Shown piece by piece: positions 50,903 to 59,382 of a stretch of DNA of 64,000 nucleotides. A program made the position numbers and the translations under genes. Under the pieces are notes generated by a model. That model made no database searches and was not told where the DNA came from. It saw nothing but the letters and a program-made list of their open reading frames with translations. Numbering within the stretch: the first letter of the stretch is position 1; the number at the start of each line of letters is the position of its first letter. Source of the DNA: Acidobacteriota bacterium (GTDB taxonomy: Bacteria > Acidobacteriota > Blastocatellia > Pyrinomonadales > Pyrinomonadaceae); NCBI GenBank assembly GCA_023389035.1, contig JAEWFC010000031.1, forward strand, positions 62,001 through 126,000. The letters run 5' to 3'.

Positions 50903-51955
50903 ATGAGTTACATTAGATCCATTTTCCGCCATCCGGCACTTCCGACGAACGACCTTGGCTACTCGGTCGATTATTATGAGGGTTCGCTATCGACGCTATG
51001 TGCGGGCTGCGGGCATGATTCGATCAGTGCCGCGATCGCACAGGCGTGCTTCGAGATAAACATCGAACCGCACCGCGTCGCAAAGCTTTCGGGTATCGGA
51101 TGCTCGTCAAAGACGCCCGCCTATTTCCTTTCGAATTCACACGGCTTTAACTCGGTGCACGGACGCATGCCGTCGGTAGCGACCGGCGCTAATTTGGCGA
51201 ACCGTGACCTGATATACTTCGGCGTCTCGGGCGACGGCGATACGGCGTCTATCGGGATGGGCCAGTTCGTTCACGTGATACGTCGAAATCTGAAGATGGT
51301 TTACCTGGTCATGAATAACGGCTGCTACGGCCTGACCAAGGGCCAGGATTCGGCGACGGCTGACGCAGGCTCAAAGAGCAAGGCGGGCTCGGTAAACTTG
51401 TTCGACGCGATCGATCTTGCAAGCCTTGCGATCGAGTTGGGTGCGACATTCGTTGCCCAAAGCTTTTCAGGCGACAAGGAACAGCTGACACCGCTGCTTA
51501 AAGCCGCAATGCATCATAATGGCTTTGCCTTTCTGAACGTCATCAGCCCTTGCGTGACATTTAACAACAATGCCGGTTCGACGAAGTCATATGATTACGT
51601 CCGCGAGCATATGGAAGCGACGGCGACGATGGATTTCGTTCCGATGATGCGTGAGATAACTACGAATTACGAAGCAGGATCGATCCAGGACCTGCTGATG
51701 CACGATGGCTCCACGATCCGGCTTAACAAGCTTGCAAAGGATTGGGACCCGAACGACCGCTTGTCAGCTACGAACGCCGTCCGTTACGCAAAACGCCGCG
51801 GCGAGATCCTGACCGGGCTTCTATATGTGAATGAGAATTCTGAGGACCTGCACTCGATGCTAAAAACAAGCGATACGCCGCTGAACGCGATCCCGCGGTC
51901 GGGGCTTTGTCCGGGTTCATCGGCACTCGAAAAGCTAAATGCTTCGCTCCGCTAG
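50903..51955 (+). CDS. korB: 2-oxoacid:ferredoxin oxidoreductase beta (TPP) subunit
   Basis: 350 residues. It carries the TPP site motif GDGDTASIGMGQFVH with NNGCYGLTKGQ and the cluster-region cysteines CAGCGHD and GIGCSS (about 33-66). The beta subunit holds thiamine diphosphate and a [4Fe-4S] cluster. It completes korAB, so the pair is probably functional. Its last four bases overlap the convergent stop codon of the SQR-like gene (51952-51955). This system would feed a low-potential electron carrier, perhaps the GltD-like protein at 45420. Confidence 0.93.
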   Translation: MSYIRSIFRHPALPTNDLGYSVDYYEGSLSTLCAGCGHDSISAAIAQACFEINIEPHRVAKLSGIGCSSKTPAYFLSNSHGFNSVHGRMPSVATGANLANRDLIYFGVSGDGDTASIGMGQFVHVIRRNLKMVYLVMNNGCYGLTKGQDSATADAGSKSKAGSVNLFDAIDLASLAIELGATFVAQSFSGDKEQLTPLLKAAMHHNGFAFLNVISPCVTFNNNAGSTKSYDYVREHMEATATMDFVPMMREITTNYEAGSIQDLLMHDGSTIRLNKLAKDWDPNDRLSATNAVRYAKRRGEILTGLLYVNENSEDLHSMLKTSDTPLNAIPRSGLCPGSSALEKLNASLR

Positions 51956-53094
51956 GTTGACTTGGGGCGGTGGGTTCGCCGCCAAATGGAGTCGTGCATT
52001 TCCTTCGCCCAGCTCCACAGACGGCCCTTCTTTAGGCGATAAAGTTCATCGTCCCAAATGCCGTAGTGTAGGTAGATCGAATCCGAACCGCCCGCATCGA
52101 TAACTGTCGCTATCTCGTGATAATACTCGGCGGCGGGCTCTTCGCCGTTGATCTCGGCGGCAACGTTGTCCGCAGCGGTGGTAGCCTGTCGAACGGCCAT
52201 GTGTGCAAACTTCGGTCCGGAAAAGGCTACTACGTCACCTACGGCATAGGCACGTTCCATATTGTGGATCCGCATTCCGCCATCGACCCGAACGAAATCC
52301 TGCTCGTCGGTAACCCCGATATCATGAAGTAAGGCCTGGCCGCGGAACGGCGGCACCAGCATCAACAGATCATGCTGAATGCGGTGTCCGGCCGAGGAAA
52401 CAATGTCATTGGCGTTTATATCCACGATCGGAACGTCGTAGAGAACATTAATGCCATGCTTCGCAAATGCGGCCTCGAGCGCTTTGTGTAGCGAAGCCCC
52501 GCCAAACGCCTCTGAAAGCGATCCGGGAAATACGACCTTGATCTTTACGGTTCCCGTGCTGATCTGCGGTTCGAATTTGCGAGCAAGCGCGAAGGCCGTC
52601 TCGCAGACCGGAACCGGCAAACGCGCCTCAGGACACAATCCAACGATGATCGTTCCCTCGCGAAAAGCGTTTACCGCCGTGCCAAACTTTATCGACGGGC
52701 TGATCCCCAGCAAATGATGTGAGTTCTCGAAAAAACCCGGGACCTTTTCCGTGGCGAGGCGGCGTCCGGTCGCGATCACAAGGTAGTCGTAGAACAGGTC
52801 GCCGCGAAAGTCCGGTCCGGCCAATTCGACCGTGCGCAGCCGCGGGTTGATCCGAATCATCTCACCTTGGATGAATCGCACACCCTTTTCAGTCGCCCTC
52901 GCCCGCAGGTCAAAGGTGATGTCATCCGCACTGCACTCACCAAATGCGAGCTGAACCAGGCCGGGATAGAACGTGAAACGGGGACCGGGCGCGACGAGTG
53001 TGATTTGATTCGCTCCATGATCCAGGAGTTCCTGCAGGCGTTCAGCGGTAACGAGCCCGCCGAATCCGCCTCCGATAATTACGATTTTGGCCAT
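51952..53094 (-). CDS. FAD-dependent oxidoreductase, sulfide:quinone oxidoreductase-like (SQR/NDH-2 fold)
   Basis: 380 residues. It opens with the FAD motif VIIGGGFGGLVTAERL (about 5-20). The second nucleotide region is TIIVGLCPEARLPVPVCETAF (about 149-170), with two Cys, of which one (Cys164 area) occupies the position of an SQR catalytic cysteine. ATGRR and YAVGDVVAFSGPKFAHMAV are also typical of SQR and type-II NADH dehydrogenases. The usual third Cys is absent, so the substrate could be sulfide, NADH or another donor. The enzyme would pass electrons to quinone at the membrane. It ends overlapping korB, on the opposite strand, by four bases. Confidence 0.85.
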   Translation of the reverse strand: MAKIVIIGGGFGGLVTAERLQELLDHGANQITLVAPGPRFTFYPGLVQLAFGECSADDITFDLRARATEKGVRFIQGEMIRINPRLRTVELAGPDFRGDLFYDYLVIATGRRLATEKVPGFFENSHHLLGISPSIKFGTAVNAFREGTIIVGLCPEARLPVPVCETAFALARKFEPQISTGTVKIKVVFPGSLSEAFGGASLHKALEAAFAKHGINVLYDVPIVDINANDIVSSAGHRIQHDLLMLVPPFRGQALLHDIGVTDEQDFVRVDGGMRIHNMERAYAVGDVVAFSGPKFAHMAVRQATTAADNVAAEINGEEPAAEYYHEIATVIDAGGSDSIYLHYGIWDDELYRLKKGRLWSWAKEMHDSIWRRTHRPKST

Positions 53095-53276
53095 CTTGGG
53101 TCCTCCGAACTTCAGCCGCTTTAATTAGGCGACGTTAACTGAAAGGGGCGCAAGCATTCAACATACCCATACCAAGCAACCCTTGTTCCGCTCGATTCGT
53201 ATTCGTGTGCCGGCGTTTCTGTTGAGTTCTATCCGGCTTTATGCGAAAAAGCTCACGTCCTTTGTCGAAAAAACGC

Positions 53277-55202
53277 TCACTCTTTCGTGCCGGATTCCGC
53301 GATTACGCCCGCGACCGTCGTTAGAAGTGTCTCAGCCGTGAAGGGTTTAGACAGCAGATCCCGCACGCCTAGAGCTTCGAGCTGCGAGGCTTGCTCGGCG
53401 TTCATTAGACCGCTCATCGCCACGATCTTCATATTCTTATCGATCGCTCTGATCGCTCGTATAGTCGCCAGTCCGTCCATATTCGGCATGGCCATGTCCG
53501 TGATAACGGCCGCGATCCGGCCAATGCTATTACTTACAAGACCGACCGCTTCAGCGCCGCTTGCGGCTGTCGTCACCTGATACCCAAAGCGTTCCAGGGC
53601 AGCGGCAGTGATCGCCACAATGTTAGGCTCATCGTCGATAACCAGGATCATTTCGCCCGCACCCGCAGTGTAGTCTGCAGTCGACTCGCTCCTTTGGGCG
53701 TCAGTCGTCACATCCGCGGGTAGGTAGATCGAAAACTTCGTGCCCTTACCCGGTTCGCTATACACATTGATGAAACCGCCGTGACCTTTCACGATCGCCA
53801 TCGACGTAGCAAGTCCCAATCCTGTACCGTGACCGATAGCTTTCGTCGTAAAAAATGGATCGAAGATACGGGCCACTGTCTCGGCGTCCATTCCCACACC
53901 TGCGTCGGAGATCGTCACCAGTAGGTAGGGCCCCGGACGCGCGTCTAAGTTCAACCGCGAGTAATTCTCATCGATCTGGTAGTTCCGGGCAGTAATGCTT
54001 AGTTCGCCGCCGTCAGGCATCGCGTCACGGGCGTTGATACAAACATTCATGATTACCTGATGGATCTGCGTAGGATCAGCTGCGATGGTCCACAGTTCGG
54101 GCTCGATCTCTTGTTTGAGCTTGATCGTCTTAGGGAGGGTTTCGGTTAGAACGCTGATGATGTCCTTAACAACATGCTTGACCTGCACCGGGATCTTTTC
54201 GCCTTCCATCCCTCTCGCAAACGTTAGCACCTGCTTGACCAGGTCCGCTCCACGCTGGGCATTCTCTCCGATGATAGACAGCCAACGTTCCGTAGCGGCG
54301 TCCGGATGGTTCAGCCGCATCATATCCACACCCATCAGTATTGGCGACAGAATATTATTTAGATCGTGAGCAATGCCGCCGGCGAGCGTACCGATCGACT
54401 CCATCCGTTGGGCACGGAACAGATGCTGCTCGGTTCGTCGCTGTTCTGAGACGTCGGTATTAATGATCAAAATATAATCGGGTTGGCCGTACTGATTCTC
54501 GACCAGCGTCCATCGCGATTCAACGATGATCTCGGTACCCTGTTTTGTCTGTTGACGTTCCTCGGCCTTCCATTTTCCGGTAGATTCAAGAGATGTTTCT
54601 ATCTCGTAGATGCGGCCAGGGCCTTTTGACCTCAGGACGTCGGTCACTTTGCGCCCTGAGGCCTCGTCGGCAGCCCAGCCGTACATTCGCTCCGCACCCT
54701 TGTTCCAATATAGGATCTGATATTTCAGATCGCACACGAGGATCGCGTCCTGTGCGTTATCGAGCAATGAGGCCTGCTGGCGAATACGTTCCTCGGCAAG
54801 CTTTCGCTCGGTAATATCAAATCGGATCGCGATGTATTGAAAAGGCTTGCCGTTGTCGTCCATGAAGGGGACGATCGTCGTGTCGACCCAATAGATCGAA
54901 CCGTCCTTCGCGCGATTCCGAAGTTCGCCATGCCATGTGTTCCCCTTTGCGATCGTCGTCCAAATTGACCGGATGAAGTCTTTGGGGTGGAAGCCGGAGT
55001 TGATGATCCGGTGGTCCTCGCCGATAAGCTCCTCGCGGGTATATTTCGAGATCTCGCAAAACTTATCGTTAACGTACGTGATCACGCCGCGCTGGTCGGT
55101 GGTCGCGACGATCGCCGCTTCATCCAGAGCACGTTTGAGTTCAGACAGCTCCTTGACGTGTGCTTCAAGCGGGATTTTTTCGATAGGTTCGGGAGTGGCC
55201 AT
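53277..55202 (-). CDS. Hybrid sensor histidine kinase (PAS-PAS-HK-receiver)
   Basis: 641 residues, apparently soluble. Two PAS domains (about 22-140 and 145-260), each with PAC-type features (QYIAIRFDITERK). The phosphoacceptor His279 is in LAGGIAHDLNNILSPI. The ATPase domain shows NVCINARDAMPDGGELSI and FTTKAIGHGTGLGLATS. A C-terminal receiver (about 515-635) has DDEPN and the acceptor Asp in VITDMAMPNMDG (about 567). The GGIAHDLNN signature is that of NtrB/HisKA_10-like kinases. It lies 8 bases before... downstream of the NtrC-type gene on the same strand (gap 8 bases), so both form a two-component pair. Confidence 0.92.
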   Translation of the reverse strand: MATPEPIEKIPLEAHVKELSELKRALDEAAIVATTDQRGVITYVNDKFCEISKYTREELIGEDHRIINSGFHPKDFIRSIWTTIAKGNTWHGELRNRAKDGSIYWVDTTIVPFMDDNGKPFQYIAIRFDITERKLAEERIRQQASLLDNAQDAILVCDLKYQILYWNKGAERMYGWAADEASGRKVTDVLRSKGPGRIYEIETSLESTGKWKAEERQQTKQGTEIIVESRWTLVENQYGQPDYILIINTDVSEQRRTEQHLFRAQRMESIGTLAGGIAHDLNNILSPILMGVDMMRLNHPDAATERWLSIIGENAQRGADLVKQVLTFARGMEGEKIPVQVKHVVKDIISVLTETLPKTIKLKQEIEPELWTIAADPTQIHQVIMNVCINARDAMPDGGELSITARNYQIDENYSRLNLDARPGPYLLVTISDAGVGMDAETVARIFDPFFTTKAIGHGTGLGLATSMAIVKGHGGFINVYSEPGKGTKFSIYLPADVTTDAQRSESTADYTAGAGEMILVIDDEPNIVAITAAALERFGYQVTTAASGAEAVGLVSNSIGRIAAVITDMAMPNMDGLATIRAIRAIDKNMKIVAMSGLMNAEQASQLEALGVRDLLSKPFTAETLLTTVAGVIAESGTKE

Positions 55203-55210
55203 ATGAAGGG

Positions 55211-56617
55211 TCAGACGGCTGCCTCGTCGATGTGCGCCGGAAGATCGCCCGACTTTCTTAATTTATAACGAAGTTGGTCGCGTGAGATATCCAGAAGTTT
55301 TGCAGCCTGGGTGAGGTTGCCATGCGTCCGAGCGTATGCCTGTCGGGCAAGTTCAGCCTCAACGGTCTCGAGCGGGATCCCGTTAGGCGGTAAGACAACA
55401 CGGCCCATCGGAGCAGTACCTTCCGTGCGGTCTCCGATCATGTCTGCCGGCAGATGCGTCGCTGTCACATATTCCGAATCTTCCAGGATCGAAGCACGTT
55501 CGATCACGTTCCTGAGTTCGCGAACGTTCCCGCTCCATCCATAGTTTGCGAAGATCTGCTCCACCTCAGCTGACAGCCCAAGTAGAGGGACGCCTCGACG
55601 CTTAGCGTTCGCCATTTTGATGTAATGTTCCGCGAGCTGGAAAACGTCGGCATCGCGATCGCGCAGCGGCGGAATGTCAACCTGAATGACCGAGAGTCGA
55701 AAATATAGGTCGAGCCGGAAAGTTCCTTGTTCCGCAGCTTTCTTAAGATTCTGGTTCGAGGCCGCGATGATCCGGACATTGAGCTTTAGGTCCTTTAGCC
55801 CGCCGACGCGTCGGAACGTCCCCTCCTCGAGCACACGGAGAAGTTTTGCCTGCAGGCTTAATTCCATCTCACCGATCTCATCCAAAAAGATCGTGCCGCC
55901 CTGTGCCTGCTCGAAAAGACCTTCCTTTTTCTGTTTGGCGTCGGTGAACGCACCCTTTTCATAGCCGAATAGCTCGGATTCGATAAGAGTTGCCGGCAGG
56001 GCCGCGCAATTGATCGCGAGGTAGGGAAACTTAGCACGGTCAGACGCTCCGTGTATTGCCTTTGCAAAAAGATCCTTTCCCGTACCGGTCTCGCCCTGAA
56101 GGAGTATTGCGGCGACATCCGATTCGGCCACACGCTGTGCGAGATCCCTGGCTTTCGCCATTGCTGGCGAATCGCCGATGATGCGTTCAAAACTGTGATC
56201 GTGCGAGCGTTCTCGGCGGAGAAATCCAACCTCCCTGCGAAGGTCGTGGACCTCGAAGGCGTTTCGCAGCGTTATACGGAGTTCTTCCAGGTTTACGGGC
56301 TTTCCTATGAAATCATGTGCACCGCCACGCAGAGCGGTAAGTACGTTTGGCAGGTTCACATTTCCGGTGACCATTATAGAGAGCGTGTCGGGCGCTTGTT
56401 CGCGAATATGCTGCAGAATGTCCAAACCAGAACCATCCGGAAGATCAATGTCCAATAAAGCGACAGAAGGCTGTTCGTCACCGAAGATCTGGATCGCGTC
56501 TCTGACCGTAGCTGCCTCAACCGATTCGAAACCCCACGCCCTAAGCGCCTCGCTAAGTGCGAATCGGATCGACGATTCGTCATCTACGATCAGTACTTTT
56601 GCGACAGGCGTGTTCAT
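55211..56617 (-). CDS. NtrC-family sigma-54 response regulator
   Basis: 468 residues from the ATG at 56615-56617, which follows AAGGAAG; the longer frame has no such signal. Receiver about 7-120 with the acceptor Asp56 (SVALLDIDLP). AAA+ domain about 145-385: Walker A GETGTGKD, Walker B GTIFLDEIGEM. The loop that contacts sigma-54 reads GAFTDA, not GAFTGA. Fis-type helix-turn-helix about 425-465 (NLTQAAKLLDISRDQLRYKLRK). It should activate sigma-54 promoters, such as the one at 56782-56797 before the divergent USP gene. The kinase gene follows after eight bases. Confidence 0.93.
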   Translation of the reverse strand: MNTPVAKVLIVDDESSIRFALSEALRAWGFESVEAATVRDAIQIFGDEQPSVALLDIDLPDGSGLDILQHIREQAPDTLSIMVTGNVNLPNVLTALRGGAHDFIGKPVNLEELRITLRNAFEVHDLRREVGFLRRERSHDHSFERIIGDSPAMAKARDLAQRVAESDVAAILLQGETGTGKDLFAKAIHGASDRAKFPYLAINCAALPATLIESELFGYEKGAFTDAKQKKEGLFEQAQGGTIFLDEIGEMELSLQAKLLRVLEEGTFRRVGGLKDLKLNVRIIAASNQNLKKAAEQGTFRLDLYFRLSVIQVDIPPLRDRDADVFQLAEHYIKMANAKRRGVPLLGLSAEVEQIFANYGWSGNVRELRNVIERASILEDSEYVTATHLPADMIGDRTEGTAPMGRVVLPPNGIPLETVEAELARQAYARTHGNLTQAAKLLDISRDQLRYKLRKSGDLPAHIDEAAV

Positions 56618-56781
56618 CTTCCTTTCGGACGGTTTCGGGTGCAAGAACAAATATGTGGGTGACGGCTCGAATATATCGGATAAACACCGACCACGCAATC
56701 GTTATTCCGGTGGCGAAATGAGATTCGCTCGAGGAAAAAGGGTTTTCGAGTATCGCTGAAACTTTATGATCTTCGTTCCCT

Positions 56782-56797
56782 TGGCAATTTACGCGCT
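56782..56797 (+). promoter_or_regulatory. Possible sigma-54 promoter before the USP gene
   Basis: TGGCAATTTACGCGCT has GG (56783-56784) and GC (56795-56796) with the required 12-base offset and the upstream half TGGCA intact, but the downstream TTGC is reduced to GCGC. It lies about 90 bases before the ATG of the USP gene and next to an NtrC-type activator, so the context is right and the match is fair. Confidence 0.4.
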
Positions 56798-56886
56798 ATC
56801 GCGAGAAATTCCACACACCTGGTTGGCCTAACGGTCTAAGAACAAAGAGTTTTTGACGGCACGGACGTTGCACCTAAGGCTGCAGG

Positions 56887-57804
56887 ATGACGCCGCAACC
56901 TTCAACTGTCACCAACTCGCAGATCGGACGAATACTTTCCCCTTCTGACCTTTCGCCGAGGTCGCGGCGTGTAATTGAGATGTCGGCACAGATCGCTGCA
57001 AGGCTCGGTGCTGCACTTACGGCGTGCCACTGCGTTCCTGCAAAATGGTTCACCACGGAAAATCTGCTGCCGGAGGATGAGCTGGAGGTAATTCGCAGAG
57101 GTCTTACAGATTCATTTGAGCCGCACCGACCCGGAGATGAACGTAGATGGCAGGCCGCGGTGATCCAGAATAGTTTCGATCCGGCACACGATATCGTCGC
57201 GTTGGCGAAAGAGTTGTCGGCTGAGATGATCGTCCTAAACGCCCGGCCCGGCCACTGGTCTGCGTTTCGCTATGGTTCGCTTGTCGAACGGATCGTCCTT
57301 GACGCCCATTGCCCGGTGTTGCTGTTCCCGGCAAAGTATCTAGACGCTCGCTTCGATGATCGAGATACACCGTCGTTCGATCGTATCCTTTTTGATTTTG
57401 ACTTTTCGGCATCACCAGGACCGTTCTTCCATGTTGCGAATACGTTCGCAAAAAAGTTTGGCTCCGACCTTCATATGCTGTCGGTCTTCGAACCATCAGC
57501 CGGCGGGCGGATCGAATTTACGCAAAGCCGCCGAATGGTCAAAGAAGCCGCGATCGAGCGGATGAATGATGCAGCGTCACTCGAGATCGACGGTTCTCAG
57601 GCGATCGTTCCCGCCATCGAATGGGGACGCCACGCCGAGAGCGTCATCAGATACTCGGATGATCACTCTATTGACTTGATATTCACCAGCCTGCCGAGGC
57701 CGCATTACTATTTCGATAAACTCTACAGTGCCTATCTCGGCGATCTACTAGCGGCGGCCCGGTGCCCTGTTATGGTCATGACCGCGAAAGGACGGGCCAA
57801 TTGA
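56887..57804 (+). CDS. Tandem universal stress protein
   Basis: 305 residues made of two UspA domains (about 12-150 and 160-302). Domain 1 shows RILSPSDLSPRSRRVIEMSAQIAARLGAALTACH and MIVLNARPGHWSAFRYGSLVERIVLDAHCPVLLFP (in pieces); domain 2 has RILFDFDFSASPGPFFHVANTFAKKFGSDLHMLSVF and LAAARCPVMVM. The G-x2-G-x9-GS/T ATP-binding motif is weak in both, with GSLVERI in domain 1. The stop TGA overlaps the TTG of a 64-aa gene, itself overlapping the Crp-type gene. A possible sigma-54 promoter lies upstream. Confidence 0.9.
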   Translation: MTPQPSTVTNSQIGRILSPSDLSPRSRRVIEMSAQIAARLGAALTACHCVPAKWFTTENLLPEDELEVIRRGLTDSFEPHRPGDERRWQAAVIQNSFDPAHDIVALAKELSAEMIVLNARPGHWSAFRYGSLVERIVLDAHCPVLLFPAKYLDARFDDRDTPSFDRILFDFDFSASPGPFFHVANTFAKKFGSDLHMLSVFEPSAGGRIEFTQSRRMVKEAAIERMNDAASLEIDGSQAIVPAIEWGRHAESVIRYSDDHSIDLIFTSLPRPHYYFDKLYSAYLGDLLAAARCPVMVMTAKGRAN

Positions 57805-57995
57805 ATACTGTAAATTACTTGATTGTTTACTCGACCTCTGGTATCTATAATTCCAAAGTCGTCTCGGATAGCGGTCACGCCTTGGTGGCGAAAGCGGCCT
57901 TCGAAGCCGAGCTTTCGTCCCAAGATTCTCCCGCGATCCTGATCCATCGTCGCTTGGCCATTCCGGCCTACGAAAGCCCAGCGGAGGCAAAATGA
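57801..57995 (+). CDS. 64-aa conserved-position protein between USP and Crp genes
   Basis: TTG start at 57801 overlaps the USP stop (TTGA), and its TGA overlaps the ATG of the Crp-type gene (ATGA), so all three genes are translationally coupled. The product reads MNTVNYLIVYSTSGIYNSKVV near the start, then GHALVAKAAFEAELSSQDSPAILIHRRLAIPAYESP in pieces. It is slightly acidic and has no membrane helix. The double overlap and codon quality speak for a real gene, but the family is unknown to me. It could modulate the stress protein or the regulator. Confidence 0.6.
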   Translation: MNTVNYLIVYSTSGIYNSKVVSDSGHALVAKAAFEAELSSQDSPAILIHRRLAIPAYESPAEAK

Positions 57996-58729
57996 ACGTT
58001 CAATCGAGACCCCAACTCGCGATCGAGTGCAGCGGCTGCGCTCAACGCAGCAGCGAGTATTTTTGCGATCTGCCGGACGAAGCAAGCGCCATATTCCGAA
58101 AAGTAAAGATCGCTCACTCCTACCCGCGCGGAACGACGCTATTTGCTGAGGGCCAGCCCGCAAATGGCGTTTACACACTTTGCAGCGGCCGCGTCAAGCT
58201 TTCGACATACTCTGAAGACGGCAAAGCTATAATCGTTCGAGTGGTCGAAGCCGGTGGGGTTCTCGGTTTAAGTGCCTGTATCGCAGGCCTTAATCACGAA
58301 GCGACCGCACAGGTATTGGAAAATTGCCAGGTGCATTTCGTTCGACGCGAAGAGTTTTTCGATCTTATCGAGCAAAGCCCTGCGGCCGCGATCAAAGCGA
58401 TGGAGGAGCTTAGTCGAAATTACTATCACGCACACTCTCAGATCTGCTCTCTCGGCCTTTCCGCATCTGCTGGAGATAAGCTCGCAAAACTCTTTTTGGA
58501 ATGGTTCGATCATACCGCAGACGAGCCTGACGCCTGCGGTCGTCACATCCCGATCAGCTATACGCATGAAGAGATGGCAGAGATGATCGGGGCAAGCCGT
58601 GAAACTGTCACACGGCTTTTGAAGAGCTTTTCCAACCGGGGCCTGATCACGCTTCGCCGAAACGATCTATACATCCCTGACCGTCAAAAACTCGCTTCTG
58701 CTATTGGTTGCCGCCACTCTGCTATGTGA
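57992..58729 (+). CDS. Crp/Fnr-family transcriptional regulator, putative redox sensor
   Basis: 245 residues. Sensor domain about 25-140; helix-turn-helix about 187-235. The recognition helix ASRETVTRLL keeps the three Crp base-contact residues Arg203, Glu204 and Arg208, so it should bind TGTGA half-sites; Fnr uses VETISR. Three N-terminal Cys (13, 16, 25; CxxC then C) and further Cys at 96 and 112 recall the [4Fe-4S] ligand set of Fnr. The cAMP-contact Arg-Ser pair is missing, so cAMP is unlikely to be the signal. Matching palindromes lie at 58725-58740 and 59276-59291, near cytochrome genes. It probably reads oxygen or redox state and controls the electron conduit. Confidence 0.9.
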   Translation: MNVQSRPQLAIECSGCAQRSSEYFCDLPDEASAIFRKVKIAHSYPRGTTLFAEGQPANGVYTLCSGRVKLSTYSEDGKAIIVRVVEAGGVLGLSACIAGLNHEATAQVLENCQVHFVRREEFFDLIEQSPAAAIKAMEELSRNYYHAHSQICSLGLSASAGDKLAKLFLEWFDHTADEPDACGRHIPISYTHEEMAEMIGASRETVTRLLKSFSNRGLITLRRNDLYIPDRQKLASAIGCRHSAM

Positions 58730-58740
58730 CGGCGGTCACG
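58725..58740. promoter_or_regulatory. Crp-type operator (TGTGA-N6-TCACG)
   Basis: TGTGA-CGGCGG-TCACG matches the Crp/Fnr dyad with one mismatch. It overlaps the stop codon of the regulator gene and lies 85 bases before the ATG of the cyclic-nucleotide-binding-like gene. The recognition helix of the adjacent regulator (SRETVTR) fits these half-sites. Confidence 0.6.
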
Positions 58741-58824
58741 CACTGACGTGACACCTATCCTTGTCCACGTCTGCGATGCCGATCTATAAAGGCAAAGGTC
58801 TTACGGTCTCGACGCGTTGCGTGT

Positions 58825-59280
58825 ATGGCGAGCACCAGCTACCCCTTTACGCCTATTCATCTCACGCCGGTCACTTGCGGCGAGTACCTTGCCGTTTCGA
58901 CATTCCAAACCGGTTCAGTTAAAAGCTCGCTGATCAGATTTACTAAGGGACAGACGATCGTCCGCTCGAAGATCTCGGCATCATCCATCTGGATCCTAGT
59001 TTCAGGAGCAGCGACCGTTAGTTTTTCCACTAGTTCCGGTCAGCGGATCGCCCGTCCCGCTTATTTGAATGAGGTGTTCGGACTTACGGAAATGCTTGCA
59101 CGAGTTCCGTTTTCCGTAACGGTCACGGCCGGCGATGGTTGCCGATTTCGCAAGCTATCAGAATCAGCGTTTATATGCGGCCTCATTTCAGAAGCTGCGA
59201 TTCGCGACCGCCTGCTTCGCGATCTCTCCACACGCTACCTCGCTGTCCACAAACTGCTCTCTCAAAAGATCTTGTTGTGA
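58825..59280 (+). CDS. Lone cyclic nucleotide-binding-like sensor domain (151 aa)
   Basis: The protein is a single beta-roll domain: SLIRFTKGQTIVRSKISASSIWILVSGAATVSFSTSSGQRIARPAYLNEVFGLTEMLARVPFSVTVTAGDGCRFRKL in pieces matches the first domain of Crp-like proteins. After it come short helices (LLRDLSTRYLAVHKLLSQ), but no helix-turn-helix. Without DNA-binding domain it cannot act as a repressor or activator by itself; it might dimerise with the Crp-type regulator upstream. Its stop codon overlaps the second Crp-type operator at 59276-59291. Confidence 0.75.
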   Translation: MASTSYPFTPIHLTPVTCGEYLAVSTFQTGSVKSSLIRFTKGQTIVRSKISASSIWILVSGAATVSFSTSSGQRIARPAYLNEVFGLTEMLARVPFSVTVTAGDGCRFRKLSESAFICGLISEAAIRDRLLRDLSTRYLAVHKLLSQKILL

Positions 59281-59291
59281 TACTCATCACA
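59276..59291. promoter_or_regulatory. Perfect Crp-type operator (TGTGA-N6-TCACA)
   Basis: TGTGA-TACTCA-TCACA is a perfect dyad of the Crp half-site. It sits 92 bases upstream of the decahaem cytochrome ATG, and overlaps the end of the preceding gene. With the regulator at 57992 carrying a Crp-type recognition helix, it is the best candidate for control of the cytochrome/barrel pair. Confidence 0.7.
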
Positions 59292-59382
59292 GACGCTCAA
59301 ATCGCTTTAACCGTACGCTAAGTTGGTTTGAATTCTCCCAGCACGGGTTCTTATCAATGCGCTATTTCTAGCGGAGGCTATT

